From Zhengitettix transpicula (Eukaryota; Arthropoda; Insecta; Orthoptera; Tetrigidae): a DNA stretch of 64,000 nucleotides. The DNA is taken from assembly GCA_037074705.1 (NCBI GenBank), contig CM073593.1, positions 14,389,001-14,453,000 of the forward strand. Direction: 5' to 3'. The notes below the pieces were generated by a model. It was given only the letters and a program-made list of their open reading frames with translations. It was not told the DNA's origin and ran no database searches. The position numbers and the translations under genes are program-made. Shown here piece by piece: positions 54,301 through 64,000 of the stretch (positions within the stretch are counted from its first letter, which is position 1; each line of letters begins with the position of its first letter).

Positions 54301-57300
54301 TTTAATTTAATATTTATAATATTATTTTATTTAAATATTTATAATATTAAATGTCTCTCAATTGTTACTTAAACACTTTTCAAAAGAATCGGTTATTAGA
54401 ATAATGTAATTAAAATTATTTAATCTTGTAAATTCTCTTCAATTTTCTAAAGGGTTAATATTTGGGCTGAATCATAATTATTTCTTTTAACAATTTTTTG
54501 CTGATACATCGTATCTACAACGAAATTACGAACTTTTAACTATTTATTACTGAACAGAGATCTAAATATAACCTAATTAACAAACAATTGTATTTTAACA
54601 GTAGTACATCTGTATTGTATTACTGAAAGTAGTTGTTTATAAACGTGTTAACTGAGACATTTTATTTTAATTGTTAATTATTATTTATTTTTTAACTAGT
54701 GCATATTAAAATTTTTGTCGCACTGCAAATATTTTATTATAACTTTAGTAACGGCAAAGAATTTTTTTAATTGTGATTGTTACGAGTTATGTTGCACAAG
54801 AAAATTTGTGTTCCCAATTTTTAGTTATGTACATGTTAACTTGAAATTGTTATAAAATGTAGCTACTAATAACTACATTATAATTTTATTTATTCTTTCG
54901 AGGACTAATGGTAAAAATAAATCCAATCCTAAAAAACTTGCAGAGAGTTTTGATACCCTACGTTTTACATATCTGAAGGACGTTCTTTAGTATCAAATAA
55001 ATAGCCGTAAAGAATTATAAATTAATCAAGCTACAATTTTAGGTCTTAATGTGGTCTTTCATCAGGCACGTGTAAACCACAATATAAATTATAACTTTAA
55101 AAGCCTGTTTTCGGCTATTTAAAACTATACAGACATAAACAACTAACTTTTTCTTTACAGCTGAGTCTTTTTGAAGTTCACTATGAAAGGCTAAATGAGT
55201 TCTTCATTTATCAATATATTATTTTTTTCAGGACTATCTTATAAGCTACGTGTTCAAATGTCCATAAATTAATGGAATTTTTCGCATCATTTTGTGCAGA
55301 TAGCGAAAATATAAGTACTGGATATTCATTTTACGATAAAGTTACAGATTTATCATGTCGACCGAGCACCCGCGTATTACAAAATAGAACGAATCATGTT
55401 GAAAGTTAGTTCCTTTTTTTTCTTCTTTGCCCTTTTTTTCTGGAACAAACATCGTAAATAGCCCAGATTCGGCGATTTGTGACGGGAAACTTGCAGAAAC
55501 TGGCTTTGGATTACGTGCATTATTTATACTCTTACGTGCAGCAATTCGCTTTTCAAACTCTCTGCGATCGATCTGTGCCGTCATCGAGTCGTCGATTTAT
55601 TCAATAATACATGTGCAGAATGCTAAACTCGTTCGCCAGGATACGTGTCCTAGCAGTACGTGGACGTATCTGTAACGACGACACAGAGGTATTTATTTAC
55701 AAGCGACATTAATAAATTGATTTGAAAATAGATTCTCAGAAAACGTCGGAGATGTACAATAAATTTTCAATTTTGCACGTTTTAAAAACAACGTACTTGC
55801 GGATTCTTTATCCTTATAGCCTAAATTTTATATTTTATTTTCAGTATAGCTCTTTGATCTCATATCAATATTACTTGTAATATACAGTCGTGTTTGTTAA
55901 CCTTTCTCTTTCTTCATTACCATTAACAAATAATAATCTGGGATAATTTGTCGCAATTCATCCCTAAGTTTGTTTGTTCAGTAAAACAGCAATTTCACAG
56001 GGTAGTAGCTGATGCCACGTGATATGGAAGGTTTTAGTGAAGTTCGCTATATCAATTAAAAATGTATTTGAGGCAATATGCAGTTTGTATTAAAATGTGA
56101 TAATGTTAAGGATTTATCATATATATTTAACGACCATTTAGAAACAATATTTTTATAATTAACAAAAAAATTAATCTTTAGTTCACAACATAAAAACAAC
56201 CCTTTCTTTTAGTCAGAGAGTAAAGAGAGTACAAATACATACAGCAACTTTACTGTGGTGTTAGTAAAATATTTTGTAATAAATAATATTTTTTTAATTA
56301 TAAAATTGTTAATGGGCGTTAAATATATCAGATTGTTAAAAGAAGACAAAAGTAAAATGTTTGTTAAGAATTTATAATTATACGACAATCCCGAGTATTT
56401 TTTTTCCTTTTGACACTTCTCAATTACGGATTCTCAAGAAAAAAAATATATTTGGGTTGACGACAGTTATTTTTACCAATCTTAAAGACCTGTTTGATAA
56501 AATGTGATTAAATGGACTCGATAGACCGAACTTCGTCTTATTTAAAACACTCGAGCGTGAGCTGCTATCACGTGGGTTAATTATATTTCTCTGAAAAAAT
56601 ATTATGTGAACAAGATAATACTGTGACTATATTACATGAGTGAGTATCAGCATACATGTACATATTAGATACGTAAGAACGCGTGCAAACTGTTACGGAA
56701 AACCATCAGCCCTTCGATTCTGTCATGAAGATGGCGAGAAATTAATACCATAATTTAATAAAGTACGTAGTCAGTCGAGTGTCCGCAAATTTGTTGCGAG
56801 AGTTGTTTTCACGAACGTCAAGCGAGTCCCGCTTAATTTCGACTTCAATTTTTTATGAGCAACTTGTTCCAGTGCATTTGTGAGAACACGAAGTTCGAGC
56901 GCTGCCTTATTTATGCTCGAGTGACAGAAATCCAATAAGTCAGTCTGACAACATAGTACCGCATTACCTTCGTTTGTAAAATTTGCATATTTAAATTGAA
57001 GGAACCGAAGTTGTGTTATATTCAACATGATTTATCTTTGGAATTGAGATTTCTTCAGCTTACCCGTGGAACTTTCTTTATATAAAATATTTTTTGAAGC
57101 AATCATATTGAAAGAATCCTATGGCGGGAATTATACTGCATTAAACCTTCAATAAAACAATATTTTTAACCTCTAATATTTTTCTTTAGGATGGAAAATG
57201 AATGTTGATAATGCACTATAAAGTATGACAAGAAACAAGATGAGATCGTTTTAAAGACGTGATATAATTTATTTTAGTATCCGAGTAAAAAAATTCTGAC

Positions 57301-58430
57301 TTCCACGGAAGTCATTGTAACTTTACATTGATATTGAGATTATTTTACCCTTGTCCTGACACCTAAAATCCTATATTTCGAGTCTAATCTCGTTAGGAAA
57401 TAATTTTTTTCAGATACATTCATAAACACCGAAATCAGAGTTCACTAACTGTTCGTGTGAGTTTGAAGACTAGAATTCGTATGATTTAGTTGGTCGTTAA
57501 CGGTTCACAGTTAAATCTACACAGCTTAGTTGGATGGATTCAAAGCGACGACAGGCTTCGTTCCACCATTACCGCCTTGCTTGCCAAAAGCTTGTGTACA
57601 GTACAGTCAGATTATGAACGGACTTAGTTAAATAAATAAACTGTATATGTATAAAAAATTAATTATAACTTTCTAATATTTAAAATGAAACGATGTTTGA
57701 TACTCAAAAGTATATAATTAAATTCGTAATTCATTATGATATGAATCGACTTTTAAAGCTCAGGGTCACTGGATGCACTTCAGAATTGACGTCACTATTT
57801 TAATTATACCATGACCGTTTCTTCAATTTAACTCTTAGGCCATGGCAATATATTAACGATTTTGGCAAGACAATCTTGGAAAAGATAGAGAATTTATTTG
57901 TTGTTTTTCACTCACGAAACTGCATTCTGAGGCTGGAAGACCGCGTTGATAAATCTGAGTCCATCTCAGTGCTATGGTGTTCGTATGTTCAATGAGATAT
58001 AATCCTGGCTACGGACAAGTTCCAAAATAAAATCAGTCAAGGTCTCCAACGAAATCACTCCAATCAGGAATAACTGCCAATTTATAACTCCAAATTACCC
58101 ACCCTTTAAATTTACACTAGATTCCTGTACGATTACATTCTTTACTGGTTATTGTGGGGGGTTCGCCAGCATTAGTTCAAAGGCAACGCCATCGAGATTC
58201 AGTACGGCTTCCTGCCGAATTAATTAGGATTCCAGGAAAACCGTACACCAAAATTCCGAGCGGTCCAAGATCGTATCCATCCGTCTTTTTATCTTATTAT
58301 ACGCCTCATTCATACGTCGTTCACTAAATAAAAGAAATGTTCCCATAATTTTTTCGACTATAAAATCTCACTAATAGGCAGAGGTCGTTAATAAATCTCG
58401 GCCTTTCAGTCCAAACTTTATTTCTTACCC
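54301..58430. other. Long non-genic AT-rich stretch with one solo module remnant
   Basis: At 55026-55072 the minus strand reads GTGCCTGATGAAAGACCACA, then TTAAGACCTAAAATTGT, a worn relative of the CTGAAGA module. Acceptor-like sites (T-run then CAG) occur at about 55225-55233 and 57403-57412 (plus). The minus-strand frame at 55342-55584 has mixed codons and no domain. Nothing else is supportable. Confidence 0.35.
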
Positions 58431-58518
58431 TGACAGGCCACGCATTGTTAGACGCTCGACGACAAAACTTTCCGAAACTTGCTGAAAGTTTCAAAATACC
58501 CGAAGACAAGCGTTACAA

Positions 58519-58550
58519 GTTTTTAGGGTACTTACCTGAAAACATAGTGA
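58519..58550 (-). promoter_or_regulatory. Juxtaposed acceptor/donor on the minus strand (weak ratchet-point candidate)
   Basis: Minus strand: CACTATGTTTTCAG ends at 58536 and GTAAGT starts at 58535. The donor is a perfect consensus, but the polypyrimidine tract is shorter and interrupted. It may be an ordinary exon end, or chance. Confidence 0.2.
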
Positions 58551-58890
58551 TATTCATTGGGCCTCTGAATGATGTCATGCACGTCAATCACGTCATTCAT
58601 AAGGTTGCCAGGACAACGCCTTCTTCAACATGTGAATAAAGGAAGCCCATCCAGATACTCGACAATTCACAGATAGTGAGAAGACTTCTGCGGACTAAGA
58701 CTTTCGAGTTCGCCCAGTGAAATATAGTGTGTAATTAAGTGTACTTGTTCGAAAACGTATACCAATATTATTTAACAGAATTATAAGGACACTCGAATAA
58801 AATTTTAGTAATAAAAAAACTACTCAATTACATATAAAGATAAAATTGTACAATAATAAATTTCTATCGACACTTTAAAAAACAACTTAC

Positions 58891-58960
58891 CTGGGAACGG
58901 AGAGACGGCAACCGTGTTGGAAGTGTCAGGTTTCGTTTTTATTCTCGTATGATGAATAAT
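58891..58960 (-). other. Weak candidate exon ending in CCCAG/GTAAGT (minus)
   Basis: On the minus strand, CCGTCTCTCCGTTCCCAG ends at 58891 and GTAAGTTG follows. The preceding ~55 bp are CpG-containing, unlike their AT-rich flanks, and open in a frame reading KTKPDTSNTVAVSPFP. It could be an exon end, a second ratchet-like site (the tract is pyrimidine-rich) or chance. No family is recognised. Confidence 0.2.
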
Positions 58961-59589
58961 AAAATATTTTATGATAATTAATTCATATTTATTTTTATCT
59001 AGTTCATATTTAATTTATTTGTATATTATAGATATTATATTACAGACTAATAAATGTTAAAGAATTTTTATTTTTAATGTTATTACTATATATTACGTTT
59101 AGTTATGTTGGACAGGGAAATTTGTGATCCTGATTTAATATATGTACATAATTATATTGTAATTTTGTGTGAGGACGTATCCTATTTCGTCATATGAGGA
59201 CTAATGGAATAAATAAAGCTAATCAAATCGAAGTAAACAGTCTCCAAACGCGCTGGTTTGCTAACACAGATTAGAAATAGTGGGAGACAGACTACGTGGT
59301 TAACACCAATAATTCGCTAAGACAATAAACAAAGGGATCACTATGATGGTGATAAATATTCTGTAAAGATGATTCCTGGAAAAGGAGTGCTTTAGAAAAT
59401 ATTGACACACTGGGCCGTGGATGAACGATTGCATTTCTCAATCTCAATCTTTATCACGAATCTAAAAGACAGTCGAGTGATTACTGTGTTTATATAACGT
59501 CAACCAGTCACCTGGACCTGTGGATGACTCCAGATTTCGTATGCGTTTCAAGGATTTTGTGGAGACAACGAATGTAGTACGAAATTTGG

Positions 59590-59645
59590 CCACGCGTGGC
59601 TTAGATGTTATGCGGGCTGCTTACCTGCGTAGGAGACTGCATAGC
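59590..59645 (+). repeat. tRNA-derived SINE head (A-box half)
   Basis: GCGTGGCTTAGATGTTATGC, then GGGCTGCTTACCTGCGTAGG and AGACTGC, has the look of a tRNA-type head with an A box TGGCTTAGATG at 59597-59607 and an anticodon-arm region. The B box that should follow is missing (ATAGCTCTAAG instead), so the copy is broken there. Confidence 0.4.
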
Positions 59646-59799
59646 TCTAAGAATTCTAAACTGAATTTAGAGTAACTTGGCTAATTTTAATTTCTAAATT
59701 TGGGAACATCAGTTTATTTTCACATTTCCGCAACGACACTATCCTTTATTTCTTGAATTCTGGTGACTTTTTTCTCGTACCAGGAAGCAAATATTACCG

Positions 59800-60095
59800 T
59801 CAGTCTTGGGAGGATTTGAAGGAGCAGGCGTAGATGACACCGACCGAGGCGACGGACCGGAGCGACGCACCTAGTTTCGGGTCGCTAACGCGATTAGGCG
59901 GTGATTCACTGTTTCGATCAAGAACGTACAGTGACGGAGCGAGCGGGCGGCGAGAGAGAGACGGAGCGAGGACGGGCTAACAGGATTAAATCCCTGCCTT
60001 TGTAGCTGGGAAATGGGTTAATTTTCCGCCCATGTGCTTTCGGGATGAACTGAATTACAATCAGTCTCCGTCCGAGAGACATAATTATCCCTCTT
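59800..60095. promoter_or_regulatory. Candidate cis-regulatory island (GGATTA, TTAATT cores)
   Basis: A GC-rich lead (GACCGAGGCGACGGACCGGA, GCGAGCGGGCGGCGAGAGAG) is followed by a non-repetitive segment. This has GGATTA at 59983-59988, GGGTTAATTTTCC near 60015-60027 and ATAATTATCCC near 60080-60090, homeodomain-type and GATA-like cores. Non-coding; function is inferred. Confidence 0.3.
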
Positions 60096-60800
60096 GATAT
60101 AAAAGTCTAAGTATGAAAATTGTGCTTCGCCAAGTAATCGGACGGGAGATTCGCTTTACTTTGTAGAAATAATTTATTTGCAGCGAAAACGTGAAAACAA
60201 CCACAAGCTCACTCTGTCCTTACTAATCGTTTATCAGTGAACCGGGCGAACATAAATTAAGGAATCTATTATATCCAAACAAAATTCGTGGTTTGAAACG
60301 TGCATTCTCTTAGTAAATCCAGAAAAGGGATACGTGTAAATATTAAACCGTAATGAACTTAGCAAACGTTGAAATGATTAACGTTTACTGATTTTCAAAA
60401 ATAAAAATTATTGACTATTACTATACATAAGTTGAAGGGAATAAATATTTCCAAGGACTAAAATAAAAAAAATTATGTTTTGTTAATAATATTCACAAAT
60501 ATTTGATTAAATTCATGTCGAACCTTTAATTCTGAATCCCTAACTCTGGATATATTAAGAATAATATGTTCATTTTTATATATTTTTTCTATGCCAACGT
60601 ACACTGAATATTATTTATTAGATAATCCGTTTGTATTGTATTTCACATATTTTCTGACGAGTCCTCCGCATTTCAACTCAATTATTTTGTCAACCATGAA
60701 AGCGGTTACTGCCTTGTGGAAAAATTTCTCTTAAATGTGGTATATACTTTATACGAAAAATTAAACTAGAGATATATTTCAGTATTTAAAATATTCATCA

Positions 60801-60992
60801 TCAATAGCACGACAGCCGTTTGTGAAGAAGTTTTCGCCATTCCCCTTTATTTAGCGCTGCATTTCTCCAATTCTTGATTCCGATTATCCTTACATCCTCT
60901 CTCACGCCGTCTTCCCATCTCAGTCTTGGTCTTCCGGCTTTCCTTACTCCATCTGGGGATGTCTTCAATATCCTGCCTATTTTAAAATGTCT
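60801..60992 (-). pseudogene. C-terminal tail of a LINE (non-LTR retrotransposon) polyprotein
   Basis: On the minus strand 63 codons lead to three consecutive stops (the first is complement 60801-60803). The frame includes RHFKIGRILKTSPDGVRKAG, then RPRLRWEDGVREDVRIIGIK and NWRNAALNKGEWRKLL. GRPxxRWEDxVxxD...LG.xNWR..A.xxxxWR is the hallmark C-terminus of arthropod non-LTR reverse transcriptase polyproteins. The reverse transcriptase domain itself is absent, so this is a dead 3' fragment. Upstream of the first residue the sequence reads CAACATTTTCAG, an acceptor-like site. Confidence 0.85.
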
Positions 60993-63900
60993 GAAAATGT
61001 TGTTAATTTATAATATTAAAATGCATACGAAAATTAATATATTATTACCAACATTATTTTATTAAACTGTTTTAACCAAGTTCTCTAACACCCTCGATGC
61101 TCTAGAAATTAATGATTTCATTATAAGGCATGACACTTAATTTGGGAAATGGTTGCTTTGATCTGTAAAAAGAATATTTCTTAATATTTATTGAAATATT
61201 ACCTCATTTTTTAATTTATTATCGCTTAATCAGTTTAGTAAAGGCAACTCAATGAATTGAATGACTAATGGTTTTATTACCTGATAATTTTGTTAAGTAA
61301 ACAGTAAATAGTAGAACGTAATAATAGTTTTGTGTGTTCTTTTATTCCAACTGTAATCAAGTAAAAGAGGGTTTGATTTATATATTTCCTGTAGTTTCTC
61401 TCCAATTGAAGTCGATCATTGTTTTTTTCAGACCAACGTACATTGCTTTAGGTGAATCAACAAATACGCAGATGTATTAAAAAGGTCTGGAAATGCACTT
61501 TGGATGTAAATTCGGAAAATCATTTGCTGAATGTCCGTTTGAGACAAATTTAATAATGGCAAACGTTAGCCGAACGTTGGCACGTTACATTTAAACCCTC
61601 ATTTTTCATTGCAGATCAATATTTCAGGGCACCAATACGCAAATTTAATTCTAAACATTTCATTTCATTATCAATGTAAATAGCTTTATTTCGTTAAAAT
61701 ATTTCGATAAATATTCCCATTTTCGTACCCTGTTGAATTTTAGTTAACTGTAGTACTGGATGCCGCGAGCCAGAAATAATTGCAAAAATTACTGAATTTA
61801 TAAAGCACAACATTAATCTTGAATAAATGTGTCGGCTTTAAGATTTCATAGTTTACCCGGAAAGGCACCCAAAATTTTCACCTCATCTTTTATTTTCTAT
61901 TTTTGATCAAAACTGTATTTTTTAAAGGTTCAACTTGAAACGCTTTTGGAAAATCCAAATAATGTTGCTGGATCTTTTCGTTCTTTAGCCATTAGAATAT
62001 GTCTAATATTTGTGTTCCTCTTCGTGATGCTATTATGATTAACGGGATCCTACCAGGAGTTACAAATATGAAATTCGGCTTTATAACATAGCTATAAAAA
62101 CAAATGTCAGTCTCTGAGGGAACAACTTTTCGCATACCAGAACAATTAAAGCAGGAGAGGAAGTCAAATGCCTTGGGGGGGGGGGGCAGACATTTGTGTG
62201 AATTGGTTTTGGTGCGGATGTCATAAAGCCCCGACGGTCATAACTTCCACCCTCTGGTCTCATGGTCTCTCCCCCACACATTGACCTGGACGGCGAATTC
62301 ATCTCGTCGCGCTAATAACCAATACACGGCGCAGGGAGCTAACGACTGGCGAAGATTACCACCCTCCACTCTCCAGGAATCAGGGGAGAAAGGCAAGATT
62401 GCGTGCACTGCGTAGTGTAGCCTGCTTGCTAAGCCTATTACCTTAATACTCGTGTCCCGGTCCACCCGCGTTGCTTAATTGCGTGCGTGCGTGCTTTCCG
62501 TCCCTTCTCCTGTCCTGTCCAACACCTTGCCCGGAATCTTGCCGTAATTGGAACTCATCTTCGTCTCCATACATCACAGAATACGGTGATCTTGCATCCA
62601 TCTCGAATTTAGAAAACTAATAAATTATAACGCAAAGATTCATTCTAGTTGACATGGGCATGGATTTTTGTGCTCGTCACGGTCAGGAAAACTGGGGATA
62701 AGACTGAAGGAGAATCACTAGGCTGACCACGTGCCACTCCAAAAAAAAATCCGAAATGTCATGTAAGATGACAGTTGTCCCTGAAGGCCAAGGCCCCTGA
62801 ATGGGGTGTAGCGCCAAGGAGAAAGAATATAAAAGTTCAAAAAATGCTTGTAGTGCTTGAACTTTTGTTCTACTCGGTCTCAATCCATAATTAACGTTAT
62901 CGCGTATATATTTCAGACTGGTGCAATGCTAGCGATATGTGAATGAGTTGTGCGAGAAACGAGACACATTTTTGACTCATCATGTTAAGAGAATCAAGTG
63001 ATAGGCCTACTGTAATGATTTAATATAATATATAATCAACCAGTGAAGTTGCTGGCAGAAATATCAGAGTCATCAAACGGACTATGGTGAGACCAATCCG
63101 CGCTACTATGGGGCACTAATGGTTTTTGGTTGGCTGAACGATCGGCACACAGAACACGATGAATTCACATCGATACCGAGAACACACACAGTTCTGAAGG
63201 ATGTTTTCATTCATCAAACATTTAAAAACCTAACACACAATTTTCTTGTACGTATAACGCCGGAAACGGTCTCGAGATTTGAAAAGAGCGGCGTTTTTCA
63301 TCATGCGCATCCAATTCCAAAAATTGTAACATTAGTTTTTTATTTAATCTAACTAACGTAATTAAAAAACTGTTTCTGACCTCTGCAAGAATTATTATAA
63401 AAGACTTAAAATGCTATAATATGTCAATAACTTTAACTGGTGTACTACTTATCTAACATTGTTATAAACGTTAGCGATTTTCCATTCTGGTCTACCTTAC
63501 AGTTTGTCCAATTTTATTATTGCTTCAATTTCAGGTCCTTCAATATAATACATACTTCCCTCCATCTACCAAATTTCTTTTTCCTTCCTTAGTAAGATCA
63601 TATTATTATTAACTTTTTTGGAAAATTTGAAAAACATAATTGTTAGTCATTGTAATATATAACTTAACACATTAATAAAAAAGATAGTGTGAATATGTTT
63701 CTTAGAGACTATATATGTGAATAAAAGTTGGTTAATTCCTTTGGACCACAATTTAAATACAATTTGGTTGTTCTTATATCAAAATTGATATTCTTAGATC
63801 ATGGAAAAATTTCGTAGAAAAATATATGGTAGTGAGTATCCTGAGAACTAATATAATATATAAAAATTGAAACAAATAGGTTATGCGACAACTCTGAATA

Positions 63901-64000
63901 TTCGAACGCTAGACTTCACGTCTTTATTCCTTGGACGTCTCCGACTCGCATATTTATTTCTGTTTTAATATTATGTTACTTGATAATATTTACAGGAAAA
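60993..64000. other. Non-genic stretch; GC-richer patch 62160-62580 and a G-run
   Basis: A run of about 13 G lies at 62173-62187. The patch to 62580 is GC-richer (GGACGGCGAATTCATCTCGT, GCGCTAATAACCAATACACG, GTGCGTGCGTGC) and may be regulatory. Minus-strand frames there show no domain. An acceptor-like site (seven T then CAG) is at about 61423-61432. The plus frame at 63119-63352 has no domain. No gene is called. Confidence 0.3.

Overview
The window reads as gene-poor, AT-rich nuclear DNA from an arthropod, most likely an insect. The reasons are the absence of any compact gene layout, operon, rRNA or intact tRNA; fossils of mariner-type transposases; tRNA-derived SINEs with Pol III boxes; a non-LTR retrotransposon tail; and strong eukaryotic splice signals. 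The repeat content looks compatible with a large blattodean (cockroach/termite) genome, but that is an impression and not a demonstrated assignment. No complete protein-coding gene can be supported. Nearly all short open frames look like chance or sit inside repeats.

Layout. 0-2 kb: two interspersed repeats, one with an internal 239-bp tandem duplication. 3.6-6.8 kb: three copies of a hairpin-bearing repeat. 8.2-8.75 kb: a 533-bp retroposon (family A) with a 14-bp target-site duplication (TSD); other copies lie at 17.95-18.49 (opposite orientation, 13-bp TSD, A9 tail), 24.3-24.85 and 37.28-37.46 kb (5'-truncated). 10-13 kb: a SINE tail, a 60-bp inverted-arm hairpin element and GC-richer islands with transcription-factor-like motifs. 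At 17.69 kb there is a textbook juxtaposed 3'/5' splice site, as in recursive splicing. 20.2-20.9 and 48.0-48.7 kb: two inverted copies of a ~0.7-kb repeat. 29.7-30.6 kb: two 88-bp arms at 86/88 identity in inverted orientation. 38.4-39.8 kb: two dead mariner-like transposases side by side, on opposite strands. 40.1 kb: a 136-bp MITE. 41.85-42.26 kb: an inverted pair of tRNA-type SINEs. 44.4-46.0 kb: three hairpin/foldback elements, one with perfect 41-bp arms. 50.8-52.06 kb: about five diverged 200-290-bp tandem units. 60.8-61.0 kb: the C-terminal coding tail of a LINE on the minus strand.

Two themes tie the window together. First, at least ten sites carry the same module, CTGAAGA + short hairpin + GAAACGT. 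Its stem sequences differ between copies but still pair. This covariation points to a conserved folded RNA or DNA, reminiscent of the hammerhead-ribozyme motifs reported from Penelope-like retroelements. Second, the recursive-splice-like site and the scattered GC-richer islands with homeodomain, POU, SOX, GATA and CRE-like motifs would fit the inside of a very long intron or the regulatory flank of a developmental gene. That is inference and needs conservation and RNA data.
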